From an uncultured Prevotellaceae bacterium (GTDB taxonomy: Bacteria; Bacteroidota; Bacteroidia; Bacteroidales; Bacteroidaceae), in contig CACWNV010000001.1 in assembly GCA_902762325.1 (NCBI GenBank), forward strand, positions 62,001-126,000: DNA of 64,000 nucleotides. The letters run 5' to 3'. The position numbers were made by a program, and so were the translations under genes. Positions 15,996-24,629 of this stretch are shown here, in pieces; the stretch's first letter is position 1, and each line of letters starts with the position of its first letter. Under the pieces are notes generated by a model. That model had not been told where the DNA came from, ran no database searches, and was given only the letters and a program-made list of their open reading frames with translations.

Positions 15996-18431
15996 ATGAA
16001 AGTCTTGAAATTTGGCGGAACGTCTGTAGGTTCCGTAGAAAGCGTTTTGAGCCTAAAACGCATTGTGGAGAAAGAGGCCAAGCATGGGCCTGTAGTAGTG
16101 GTGGTAAGTGCATTGAGTGGCGTAACGGATAAGTTGTTGTCCATATCTCAGCTTGCATTAAAGAGTGATGAACACTGGAGGGATGAGTTCCAGACATTGA
16201 TAGAACGTCATCATCAGATGATTGACACCATCATTACTGATACAAAAAGCAGAGAAGATTTATTCAATACGATAGATGCGTTGTTAGAACAGTTGCGTTC
16301 TATCTTTTTTGGTGTGTTCCTCGTTCACGACTTGAGCGACAAGACACAGAATGCCATAGTCTCTTACGGTGAGCGACTGAGTTCTTACATCGTGACAGCC
16401 TTAATCAGAGGGTCGAAGCGGATGAACTCACGGGACTTCATCCGTACGGAAAAGAAAAACGGAAAACACACGCTGGATTCAGAACTTACCTATCAACTGG
16501 TAAAGGAGTATTTCAGTGAGCTTCCCCGTATATCAGTTGTGCCAGGCTTTATCGGTCGTGACCGTGACAGTAATGAGACAACCAACCTCGGAAGAGGCGG
16601 TTCCGACTATACGGCAGCCATCATTGCTGCTGCTTTAGAGGCTGACGTGCTTGAAATATGGACGGATGTCGATGGTTTTATGACCGCTGACCCCCGTGTT
16701 ATCAAGACCGCATACACCATCAATGAACTGAGCTATGTGGAGGCGATGGAGCTTTGTAACTTCGGTGCCAAAGTGATTTATCCCCCGACAATCTATCCTG
16801 TTTGTGTCAAGAACATCCCTATCCGTGTGAAGAACACCTTCAATCCGGATCATCCCGGGACGCTTATCAAACAGAGGATAGATAACGACCAAAAGCCTAT
16901 CAAGGGAATATCAAGTATCAAAGGGACAACGTTGATTACCGTGACGGGTCTCTCGATGGTGGGTGTCATTGGTGTAAACCGGCGAATCTTCACCACACTG
17001 GCAGACAATGGTATCTCCGTGTTCATGGTTTCACAGGCTTCTTCAGAGAACTCAACCAGTATAGGTGTGCGTGATGAGGATGCCGAAGAGGCAGTACGTG
17101 TCTTGAATGAAGAGTTCTCCAAAGAGATTCTGACGGGCGCAATGTTCCCGATGATTCAGGAGAGCGGGCTTTCGACGATTGCCATTGTCGGTGAAAACAT
17201 GAAGCATACACCGGGTATTGCCGGTAAACTCTTCGGTACGTTGGGAAGAAGTGGTATCTCGGTGATTGCGTGTGCGCAGGGAGCATCAGAGACAAACATC
17301 TCATTCGTTGTGGAATCAAAGTATCTTCGTAAGTCCCTCAATGTGATTCACGACTCCTTCTTCCTCTCCGAATACAAGGTGCTCAACCTCTTTATCTGTG
17401 GTGTCGGAACAGTTGGCAGTAAGCTGATAGAGCAGATTCGCTCCCAGTATGAGGAATTGAAGGAACACTCTCGTCTGAAACTGAACGTCGTAGGCATAGC
17501 CAGTTCGAGAAAAGCAGTCTTTACCCGTGACGGTATAGACCTTGAACATTATCGTGAAATACTGGATGAGGCCGAAGTAAGTTCACCCGAGAAGCTGAGA
17601 GATGGAGTCATTGGCATGAATATCTTCAACAGTGTGTTTGTGGATTGTACTGCCAGCAAGGAGATCTCCATGCTTTATCAGACGTTCCTTGAGCATAATA
17701 TCAATGTGGTGACAGCCAACAAGATAGCAGCTTCTTCTGCCTATTCAAACTATATCCGGCTGAAGCGCACGGCTATGGAACGCGGTGTGAAGTTCCGCTT
17801 TGAAACCAATGTCGGTGCAGGACTGCCCATTATCGGCACCATCAACGACTTGTGCAACTCTGGTGACCGAATCCTGAAGATTGAGGCCATCCTCAGTGGT
17901 ACACTTAACTTCATCTTTAACGAGATCTCTGCATCTGTTCCGTTCTCTGAGACGGTTCGTCGTGCGAAGGAACAGGGATACAGCGAGCCAGACCCGCGTG
18001 TCGATCTGAGCGGTACAGACGTTATCCGCAAACTGGTTATCCTTACCCGTGAAGCGGGCTATAGGATAGAACAGGAGGATGTTGAGAAGCATCTGTTCGT
18101 GCCCGATGAGTACTTCTCGGGGACAACAGAAGACTTCTGGGCGACCTTACCCAACCTGGATGATGATTTTGAGCAGCGTCGGAAGCGTCTGGAAGCAGAA
18201 GATAAACGCTGGCGTTTTGTGGCGACCATGGAAGGTGGTAAGGCGAATGTCGCATTGCGAGAGGTGGAAAAGGGACATCCGTTCTACAATCTGCAGGGTT
18301 CGAATAACATCGTAATGCTCACCACAGAGCGGTACAAAGAGTTCCCCATGCTCATTCAGGGATACGGTGCCGGTGCAAGTGTTACGGCAGCCGGAGTGTT
18401 TGCCAATGTCATGAGTATTGCCAACATTTAA
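15996..18431 (+). CDS. thrA: Bifunctional aspartokinase / homoserine dehydrogenase I
   Basis: 811 aa from the ATG at 15996. The frame stays open 68 codons upstream, but that part contains the promoter at 15909-15939, and MKVLKFGGTSVGS is the canonical aspartokinase start. Aspartokinase covers about 1-290 (KFGGTSVG; GRGGSDYTAA; EIWTDVDGFMTADPR), two ACT domains about 310-460 (GVNRRIFTTLADNGISVFMVSQASSE; GRSGISVIACAQGASETNISFVV), homoserine dehydrogenase about 465-811 (GVGTVGSKLIEQI; VTANKIA; ETNVGAGLPIIGT; EAILSGTLNFI; QGYSEPDPRVDLSGTDV). It performs the first and third steps from aspartate to threonine; the ACT domains suggest threonine feedback. Followed by apgM after 15 nt. Confidence 0.96.
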   Translation: MKVLKFGGTSVGSVESVLSLKRIVEKEAKHGPVVVVVSALSGVTDKLLSISQLALKSDEHWRDEFQTLIERHHQMIDTIITDTKSREDLFNTIDALLEQLRSIFFGVFLVHDLSDKTQNAIVSYGERLSSYIVTALIRGSKRMNSRDFIRTEKKNGKHTLDSELTYQLVKEYFSELPRISVVPGFIGRDRDSNETTNLGRGGSDYTAAIIAAALEADVLEIWTDVDGFMTADPRVIKTAYTINELSYVEAMELCNFGAKVIYPPTIYPVCVKNIPIRVKNTFNPDHPGTLIKQRIDNDQKPIKGISSIKGTTLITVTGLSMVGVIGVNRRIFTTLADNGISVFMVSQASSENSTSIGVRDEDAEEAVRVLNEEFSKEILTGAMFPMIQESGLSTIAIVGENMKHTPGIAGKLFGTLGRSGISVIACAQGASETNISFVVESKYLRKSLNVIHDSFFLSEYKVLNLFICGVGTVGSKLIEQIRSQYEELKEHSRLKLNVVGIASSRKAVFTRDGIDLEHYREILDEAEVSSPEKLRDGVIGMNIFNSVFVDCTASKEISMLYQTFLEHNINVVTANKIAASSAYSNYIRLKRTAMERGVKFRFETNVGAGLPIIGTINDLCNSGDRILKIEAILSGTLNFIFNEISASVPFSETVRRAKEQGYSEPDPRVDLSGTDVIRKLVILTREAGYRIEQEDVEKHLFVPDEYFSGTTEDFWATLPNLDDDFEQRRKRLEAEDKRWRFVATMEGGKANVALREVEKGHPFYNLQGSNNIVMLTTERYKEFPMLIQGYGAGASVTAAGVFANVMSIANI

Positions 18432-18446
18432 ATCCGGAAGCAGAAG

Positions 18447-19682
18447 ATGAAGCATATAATAATATTAGGTGACGGAATGGCCGACCATGCTGTTGAGAGG
18501 CTGGGAGGCAAGACCTTACTTCAATATGCCAATATAGAGTATATGGATCAGTTGGCTCATGAAGGACGTTGTGGCAGGCTCATCACTGTGCCTGAAGGAT
18601 TTCCTCCAGGGAGTGAAGTAGCCAACACAGCCATCCTCGGCTACGACCTGAATAAAGTCTATGAGGGACGCGGTCCTTTGGAAGCTGCCTCCATCGGTTA
18701 TGAAATGGCTCCCGATGATTTTGCCATCCGTTGTAATATCATCACTCTGGAAGACGGTCGTATTATTACCCATAACGGGGGCAACTTGCAGACAGAAGAT
18801 GCAGACATACTGATAAAATACCTCAATGAGCATTTAGGTTCTGACCGGGTTCGCTTCATTACGGGAATCCAATACCGCCATCTGCTTGTCATAAAAGGCG
18901 GAAGCAAGCACATCGTCTGCAATCCGCCACATGATCATCCCAATGAAGAATGGCGCCCGTTGCTGGTAAGTGCAGAAGCAGATGCACCCGTAGAAGAAGG
19001 ACGCATGACGGCACAGGAGACAGCAGACCTTATAAACGACCTGATTCTCAAGTCACAAGTGCTGCTGGCTCAACATCCCTTTAACATTGAACGGGCTAAG
19101 CGTGGAGAGCGACAGGCAAACAGTATCTGGCCGTGGAGTGGTGGTTACCGTCCGGAGATGAAGACCATTTCAGACACGTATCCCCAAGTGAAAAGCGGCG
19201 CGGTCATCTCTGCCGTCGACCTGATACGAGGCATTGGCCATTACGCAGGACTCAAGAAGATATTCGTGAACGGTGCCACCGGTCTTGCTGATACAAACTA
19301 CGAAGGAAAGGCGGCAGCTGCTATCGAAGCGCTCCGGAAGTATGATTTCGTGTTCTTGCATGTCGAGGCGAGCGATGAGGCAGGTCATGATGGCGACCTC
19401 GAATTGAAAGTCAAGACGATAGAGTACCTCGATAAGCGTATCGTCAGGCCAATATATGAAGAGGTGAAGACATGGGACGAGCCTGTCTGTATAGCAGTAC
19501 TTCCCGATCATCCCACCCCAGTTGAGATGCGTATCCATGTGAACGAGCCCGTTCCGTTCCTTATCTGGTACCCCGGTATCGAATCAGATGATGTTGAACG
19601 GTATGATGAGGTTTCGTGTGTGAGCGGCTGTTATGGCCTGTTAAGATTACAACAATTTATGCAAACATTAATGAGTGTTTAA
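18447..19682 (+). CDS. apgM: ApgM-type phosphoglycerate mutase homologue; probable homoserine kinase substitute
   Basis: 411 aa. The N-terminus 'HIIILGDGMADHAVERLGGKTLLQYANIEYMDQLAHEG' and 'PEGFPPGSEVANTAILGYDL', the middle 'RFITGIQYRHLLVIKGG' and the C-terminal metal-site stretch 'FVFLHVEASDEAGHDGDLE' and 'AVLPDHPTPVEMRIH' match archaeal-type cofactor-independent phosphoglycerate mutases (alkaline phosphatase superfamily, two-metal site). It lies between thrA (15-nt gap) and thrC (2-nt gap), and no GHMK-type thrB is seen in the operon. Homologues in this position in Bacteroidota have been proposed to act as a non-homologous homoserine kinase. Sequence alone cannot separate that from mutase activity; operon context favours the threonine role. 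Confidence 0.8.
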   Translation: MKHIIILGDGMADHAVERLGGKTLLQYANIEYMDQLAHEGRCGRLITVPEGFPPGSEVANTAILGYDLNKVYEGRGPLEAASIGYEMAPDDFAIRCNIITLEDGRIITHNGGNLQTEDADILIKYLNEHLGSDRVRFITGIQYRHLLVIKGGSKHIVCNPPHDHPNEEWRPLLVSAEADAPVEEGRMTAQETADLINDLILKSQVLLAQHPFNIERAKRGERQANSIWPWSGGYRPEMKTISDTYPQVKSGAVISAVDLIRGIGHYAGLKKIFVNGATGLADTNYEGKAAAAIEALRKYDFVFLHVEASDEAGHDGDLELKVKTIEYLDKRIVRPIYEEVKTWDEPVCIAVLPDHPTPVEMRIHVNEPVPFLIWYPGIESDDVERYDEVSCVSGCYGLLRLQQFMQTLMSV

Positions 19683-19684
19683 CG

Positions 19685-20995
19685 ATGAAATATTTTAGTA
19701 CAAACCATAAGGCTCCTATAGCCACCCTGAAAAAGGCAGTCGTAAAAGGACTGGCAGAAGATCGCGGTCTTTACATGCCCGAAGAGATTAAGAAACTGCC
19801 CAAAGAGTTTTTTGATAACATAGAGAACTATTCGTTCCAGGAGATTGCCTGCGTCGTGGCAGATGCTTTCTTCGGAGAGGATGTGAATGCCGAAGACCTG
19901 AAGAAGATAGTCTGTGTGACATTGTCTTTTGAGACCCCTTTGGCTCAAGTGGAAGATAATATCTTCTCTCTCGAACTCTTTCACGGTCCGACCCTCGCCT
20001 TCAAGGATGTAGGTGCCCGTTTCATGGCGCGTCTGTTGCAGTATTTTATCCGTAAGGAGAAAGGTGATTCACTTGTTAATGTGCTCGTAGCGACTTCAGG
20101 TGATACGGGTTCTGCTGTTGCCAATGGCTTCTTAGGCGTTGACGGGATTCATGTCTATGTACTTTATCCAAAGGGAAAGGTCAGTAAGATACAGGAATGT
20201 CAGTTCACGACTCTTGGTAAGAACATCACCGCTGTAGAAGTAGACGGTGTCTTTGACGATTGTCAGACGCTGGTGAAGAATGCTTTCATGGACAGCGAAT
20301 TGAATTCTGCCATGAAACTTACGTCAGCCAATTCCATCAATGTCGCCCGTTTCCTGCCGCAGGCATTCTATTATTTCAATGCCTATTCCCAGCTGAAGCG
20401 TTTGGGAAAGGCCGATGAGATGGTGATGTGTGTGCCTTCCGGTAATTTCGGTAACATCTGTGCAGCCTTGTTCGGTCATGCCATGGGTCTTCCCATCAAG
20501 CGCTTCATAGCAGCGAATAATGCCAATGATGTCTTCTTCAATTATCTGAAGACAGGTCAGTATGAGCCTAAACCGTCCGTACAGACGATAGCCAATGCGA
20601 TGGATGTGGGTGATCCCAGCAACTTTGCCCGAATCATTGAACTGTATGGAAACAGCCATAAGAGGATTAGCAGTCTGATAAGTGGTGCCACCTATTCTGA
20701 TAGTCAGATAGCAGAGAGCATGAAGTCGTGTCGTGAACAGACCGGATATATCCTTGACCCTCATGGTGCCTGTGGCTATCGGGCATTGAAAGAGAACTTA
20801 AAGATAGGGGAGGTTGGCGTGTTTTGCGAGACCGCTCATCCTGCTAAGTTCAAAGACACGGTGGAAGGAATCATCGGAAGTGAAGTGGCAATACCCGAAC
20901 GCCTTGCCGCATTCATGCGTGGTGAGAAGCAGAGTGTGCCGATGACGAAGGACTTCGCTGATTTTAAAAAGTTCCTCTTGGGATGCTGTAAATGA
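19685..20995 (+). CDS. thrC: Threonine synthase
   Basis: 436 aa from the ATG at 19685, 2 nt after apgM; an in-frame upstream extension overlaps apgM and is rejected. PLP-dependent fold type II: 'SLELFHGPTLAFKDVGARFMARLLQ' carries the PLP lysine (Lys107), 'VLVATSGDTGSAVANGF' the phosphate cup, 'CVPSGNFGNICAALFGHAMGLPI' the glycine-rich loop. The N-terminus 'YFSTNHKAPIATLKKAVVKGLAEDRGLYMPEEI' is typical. Converts phosphohomoserine to threonine, completing the pathway of the operon. No strong terminator follows; GH27 begins 40 nt later. Confidence 0.95.
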   Translation: MKYFSTNHKAPIATLKKAVVKGLAEDRGLYMPEEIKKLPKEFFDNIENYSFQEIACVVADAFFGEDVNAEDLKKIVCVTLSFETPLAQVEDNIFSLELFHGPTLAFKDVGARFMARLLQYFIRKEKGDSLVNVLVATSGDTGSAVANGFLGVDGIHVYVLYPKGKVSKIQECQFTTLGKNITAVEVDGVFDDCQTLVKNAFMDSELNSAMKLTSANSINVARFLPQAFYYFNAYSQLKRLGKADEMVMCVPSGNFGNICAALFGHAMGLPIKRFIAANNANDVFFNYLKTGQYEPKPSVQTIANAMDVGDPSNFARIIELYGNSHKRISSLISGATYSDSQIAESMKSCREQTGYILDPHGACGYRALKENLKIGEVGVFCETAHPAKFKDTVEGIIGSEVAIPERLAAFMRGEKQSVPMTKDFADFKKFLLGCCK

Positions 20996-21035
20996 ATAAA
21001 ATAAGTAAGTAAGATAATAGTAAGATAGTAGTCAG

Positions 21036-22775
21036 ATGAAGAAATTATTGCTTTCCCTCACCTTACTGGTTAGTTGTGGGGCCTTTGCTCAGGAAGGACC
21101 AACCATGGGCTGGAGTTCATGGAATACTTTTGGCGTGAATATAAGTGAGAATATCATCAAGAAACAAGCTGATGCGATGGTCAGCAAAGGTCTTGACAAG
21201 GTAGGATACAAGTTCATCAATATTGATGACGGCTATTTTGGAGGGCGAGACAAAACGACCGGACAGCTGTTGATTCATCCCACACGGTTCCCCCATGGTA
21301 TGAAAACCGTTGTAGACTATATACACGGTAAGGGCTTGAAAGCTGGTATCTACAGTGATGCCGGACACAATACCTGTGGAAACTACTACAATGGCGATGT
21401 TATAGCAAAAGGTGTGGGGTTGTATGAGCACGACCAGCAGGACGCAGATTTCTTCTTCAAGGAACTTGGCTTCGACTTCATCAAAGTGGATTTCTGTGGA
21501 GGTGACGGCCCCCAGAATTCAGAACGCCTCACACTTGATGAGCAGGAACGATATACAACAATCAGTAAGGCTATAGAGAATACAGGACGTACGGATGTCC
21601 GGCTGAACGTATGTCGCTGGGATTATCCTGGAACGTGGGTACATGACGTTGCCTTTTCTTGGCGTACAACGCATGACATCTATGATGGCTGGGCATCTGT
21701 CAAAGGAATTTTGTCTGAGAATCTCTATCTGACAGCCTATGCCTACGATGGTAAGTTCAACGATATGGACATGCTGGAAGTCGGCAGGTCGATGACAGCA
21801 GAAGAAGATAAGACACATTTTGGCATGTGGTGCTTCATGAATTCTCCTTTACTCATCGGTTGTGACTTGACGAAAATCCGTACTTCCGCATTGGAGTTGC
21901 TGAAGAATGAGGATTTGATAGCATTGAATCAGGATAAGTTGTTCTACCAGCCCTATGTCGCCAAGAAGTTGAACGGCTGTTATGTTCTTGTAAGAGATAT
22001 TGAGGAATTGAATGGAAAGCGACGTGCTTTTGCCATCTATAACCCAGAGGATGCTCAGCGTCATTTGAAAGTGAACTTTGCCGACTTGCAGCTGGGAGGC
22101 TCAGTCAGTTTGAGAGATGCTTTTGCGCAGGCAGAACTGGGCTCGTTCGAGGAAAGTCTTGATGTGACAGTTCCTGCTCATGGAACACGCATCTATATCG
22201 CCGATGCAGAAGAACGTCTGGAACGTGTCAGATATGAAGCTGAATGTGCATACATCAGTGATTATCAGGAAATCCGCAACAACCAAAGTGAAAGGACTGG
22301 CGTCTATGAGAACGCTGACTTTTGCAGCAATGGTGCAAAGGCGGGATGGCTTGGCTACAGTGAGAAGAACGATCTCATCTGGAAGAATGTCTATGTAGAA
22401 AACGACGGTGAATATAAGTTGACCATTGGATATATATCGGGTGAAAACCGTAACATCACGCTGCATGTGAACGATGCAAAGATACAGACTTTTTCTGTCA
22501 ACTCTGGCGGATGGCAGACGGTGGGAAGACGCACTATTAATGTGCAATTGCAGAAAGGATGGAATAAAGTCCGTCTTTCTAACAGCAGCAACTGGATGCC
22601 GGATATTGATTACATCGAAGTTGTCAAGGTTCCGACAGCTGTTTCGCCTCTTTCCGGTGCATCATCTGAGGCAGGAAAAGATGAGATTTTCTTGCTGAAT
22701 GGGCTGAAAATGAAAACGCAGAACAAGTCTTCAAAAGCGATATATATTAAAGATGGTAAAAAATATATAAATTGA
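21036..22775 (+). CDS. GH27 alpha-galactosidase with C-terminal CBM-like domain, secreted
   Basis: 579 aa. Signal peptide (about 1-18, CGAFA). GH27 barrel from 'GPTMGWSSWNTFGVNISENIIKKQADAM' and 'YKFINIDDGYFGGRD' to about residue 390. 'FIKVDFCGG' holds the nucleophile Asp152, 'WRTTHDIYDGW' the probable acid/base Asp214, and 'FNDMDMLEVGRSMTAEEDKTHFGMWCFMNSPLLIG' is the GH27/GH97-like signature. About 400-525 is a beta-sandwich like CBM35/CBM6 ('VRYEAECAYISDYQEI', 'LTIGYISGENRNITLHVNDAKIQTF', 'GWNKVRLSNSSNWMPDIDYIEV'). The tail 'FLLNGLKM..KAIYIKDGKK' resembles the C-terminal motif of other secreted proteins here. Likely removes alpha-galactose (or N-acetylgalactosamine) outside the cytoplasm. 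40 nt after thrC. Confidence 0.88.
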   Translation: MKKLLLSLTLLVSCGAFAQEGPTMGWSSWNTFGVNISENIIKKQADAMVSKGLDKVGYKFINIDDGYFGGRDKTTGQLLIHPTRFPHGMKTVVDYIHGKGLKAGIYSDAGHNTCGNYYNGDVIAKGVGLYEHDQQDADFFFKELGFDFIKVDFCGGDGPQNSERLTLDEQERYTTISKAIENTGRTDVRLNVCRWDYPGTWVHDVAFSWRTTHDIYDGWASVKGILSENLYLTAYAYDGKFNDMDMLEVGRSMTAEEDKTHFGMWCFMNSPLLIGCDLTKIRTSALELLKNEDLIALNQDKLFYQPYVAKKLNGCYVLVRDIEELNGKRRAFAIYNPEDAQRHLKVNFADLQLGGSVSLRDAFAQAELGSFEESLDVTVPAHGTRIYIADAEERLERVRYEAECAYISDYQEIRNNQSERTGVYENADFCSNGAKAGWLGYSEKNDLIWKNVYVENDGEYKLTIGYISGENRNITLHVNDAKIQTFSVNSGGWQTVGRRTINVQLQKGWNKVRLSNSSNWMPDIDYIEVVKVPTAVSPLSGASSEAGKDEIFLLNGLKMKTQNKSSKAIYIKDGKKYIN

Positions 22776-22818
22776 ATGTCAGTTTTTTGTACATTTATTT
22801 AATAATTTTAGCTATAAA

Positions 22819-22850
22819 TTTGGTTTTTTCAGTATTTCTTCTTATATTTG
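22819..22850 (+). promoter_or_regulatory. Promoter of the GldB-like gene
   Basis: TTTG (22819-22822) and TATATTTG (22843-22850) are separated by 20 nt; start codon 33 nt downstream. Confidence 0.7.
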
Positions 22851-22883
22851 CAAAATAAATTAAAAATAGTGTAAGGAATATTG

Positions 22884-23684
22884 GTGAAACGGATTCATTT
22901 AGCGTTATTATCTCTTTTGATTTTCTGTCTGGCATGTGAATATAAGTTAAAGCCAGTCGGGGATGAAGAGCGGTCAGACCGTATAGAAGTACAACGGTAC
23001 GATCGTTTAGAGGGGCGTTATCTGATGACAGGAGACTTTTCAGCCTTACAGCAGATGAGTACGGGCTATCCAATCGAGACACGTACCCTGATAGAAGATG
23101 TACTTCAGCTGGGTGAAGTCAACGACCCTTCCATCAATTCCAAGTTTTTAAGCTTCTATCAGGACACGACCTTGCAGATTGTGCTTGCCGATGTCCAGTC
23201 GCAATATGCCAATATGGACGATATCAACGAGCAGTTTGAGAAGGCGTTTATGACGTTGAAGAACTGGCTGCCCGATATGTCCATCCCTCTGATATATACT
23301 CAGATTGGTGCCTTGAACCAAAGTGTTGTGGTCGGTGATCAGATCATTGGCATCTCTCTGGACAAGTATCTTGGTAAGAATTATCCTATTTATAAGCGTT
23401 TCGGCTATACGTCAAGACAATTGGAAACCATGCAGAGAAGTCATATCGTCCCCGACTGTCTGAGCTTTTATCTGTTAAGCCTGTATCCGATGGAAAGGTT
23501 TGACTCGCGTAGCCAGCTTGAAAAAGACCTCCACATGGGCAAAGTGATGTGGACGGTCAATAAGGCGATGGATAATAACTTTTTCTATTCAGAGTACGTG
23601 ATGACCATTGACCGTTATATGAAAAAGCATCCAAAGGTAACGGTCAAGCAGTTGATGGAGTTAGACGACTACAGTAACTTCTGA
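22884..23684 (+). CDS. gldB: GldB-like gliding-motility family lipoprotein
   Basis: 266 aa if started at GTG 22884; TTG 22881 is an alternative one codon earlier, and no ATG is in range. AAGGA at 22873-22877 lies upstream at a suitable distance. Signal peptide with a lipobox (FCLAC, Cys18). 'VQRYDRLEGRYLMTGDFSALQQM', 'LWxxP.DMSIPLIYTQIGALNQSVVVGDQIIGISLDKYLGKNYPIYKRFGY' style segments match GldB-related proteins, where a metalloprotease-like fold has been suggested. GldB is needed for gliding in Flavobacterium. The end overlaps the convergent radical SAM gene by 16 nt. Confidence 0.72.
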   Translation: MKRIHLALLSLLIFCLACEYKLKPVGDEERSDRIEVQRYDRLEGRYLMTGDFSALQQMSTGYPIETRTLIEDVLQLGEVNDPSINSKFLSFYQDTTLQIVLADVQSQYANMDDINEQFEKAFMTLKNWLPDMSIPLIYTQIGALNQSVVVGDQIIGISLDKYLGKNYPIYKRFGYTSRQLETMQRSHIVPDCLSFYLLSLYPMERFDSRSQLEKDLHMGKVMWTVNKAMDNNFFYSEYVMTIDRYMKKHPKVTVKQLMELDDYSNF

Positions 23685-24568
23685 TATTCGCTAAGCCTTT
23701 TTCTTAGCAAATTTGTAAATTCATAATTCTTTATTCCCCATTTTGGAGCTATGAGCAGTTCCTCTGGTGACTGACTGACGAACCGTTCCAGGACCAGATC
23801 CTTTCGTAACAGCGAGATGTAGCGAATGACAAGGTCTATATACTCATCTACCGAAAAGACATGAAAGGGATGTTCCTGATATTCAGCGGCAAGGCGCGTG
23901 CCTCGGATAATCTGCATCTGATGGATTTTCAGGATGTCAAGAGGAAGTGAAGAGATGATGGGAGCTTGCCGCAGGATTTCTTCTTTGTCTTCTCCGGGCA
24001 AGCCAAGGATAATGTGTCCGCCGGTCAGAATGCCTCTTTCATGTGTCTTCTCGACGGCTCTCCTGCTACAGTTGAAGTCGTGTCCCCGATTAATACGTCT
24101 GAGCGTGTTGTCATTAGCACTTTCTATTCCATATTCTACAATCAGGAAAGTCTGACGGTTGAGGCCTTCAAGGTAGTCTAATAGCTCGTCGGAAATACAG
24201 TCAGGACGTGTGCCGATGACAATGCCTACAACATCTTTCACTTGCAGGGCTTCCTCATACAATGACTTTATATGCTCTATAGAACCGTAAGTATTAGTGA
24301 ATGCCTGGAAATAAGCGAGGTATTTCATCTCAGGATATTTACGGGCAAAAAACTGTTTTCCCCTTTCCAGTTGCTGGCTTACAGACAACTTATTATTACA
24401 GTAAGCAGGACTGAAAGTACGGTTGTCACAATAGATGCACCCTCCACTGGAGATGGTTCCATCCCGGTTGGGACACGTGAATCCGGCATCGACACCTATT
24501 TTCTGGACTCTGTAGGGAAATAACCTTCGAATCCAACTTCCGAAGTCATTGTATAAATTCTCATTCAT
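23669..24568 (-). CDS. Radical SAM protein, YhcC-like (TIGR01212-type)
   Basis: 299 aa from the ATG at 24568; a longer frame upstream runs into the DPP-IV gene and is rejected. The Fe-S cluster motif is Cys32-x11-Cys44-x2-Cys47 (GFTCPNRDGT...GGCIYC), the unusual long first spacing typical of the YhcC group. 'QAFTNTYGSIEHIKSLYEEAL' and 'GTRPDCISDELLDYLE', 'ESANDNTLRRINRGHDF', 'GGHIILGLPGEDKEEIL' and 'LKIHQMQIIRGT' are further radical SAM/SAM-binding elements, as in Elp3-like enzymes. Substrate unknown. Tail-to-tail with gldB (16-nt overlap), divergent from DPP-IV (61 nt). TACTTTTG on the minus strand (24576-24583) is a possible -7 element very near the start. Confidence 0.88.
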   Translation of the reverse strand: MNENLYNDFGSWIRRLFPYRVQKIGVDAGFTCPNRDGTISSGGCIYCDNRTFSPAYCNNKLSVSQQLERGKQFFARKYPEMKYLAYFQAFTNTYGSIEHIKSLYEEALQVKDVVGIVIGTRPDCISDELLDYLEGLNRQTFLIVEYGIESANDNTLRRINRGHDFNCSRRAVEKTHERGILTGGHIILGLPGEDKEEILRQAPIISSLPLDILKIHQMQIIRGTRLAAEYQEHPFHVFSVDEYIDLVIRYISLLRKDLVLERFVSQSPEELLIAPKWGIKNYEFTNLLRKRLSEYQKLL

Positions 24569-24571
24569 CTT

Positions 24572-24603
24572 TTTGCAAAAGTACGATTTTTTTGCTATTT
24601 TTG
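24572..24603 (+). promoter_or_regulatory. Promoter of the DPP-IV gene
   Basis: TTTG (24572-24575) and TATTTTTG (24596-24603), 20-nt spacer, 26 nt before the ATG at 24630. Confidence 0.7.
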
Positions 24604-24629
24604 CCCAACAAACAGAAATAAATCTCATT

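Noticed and set aside
15996-18431. Threonine attenuator in the thrA leader
   Set aside because: The 50-nt leader shows no Thr-rich peptide and no terminator hairpin.
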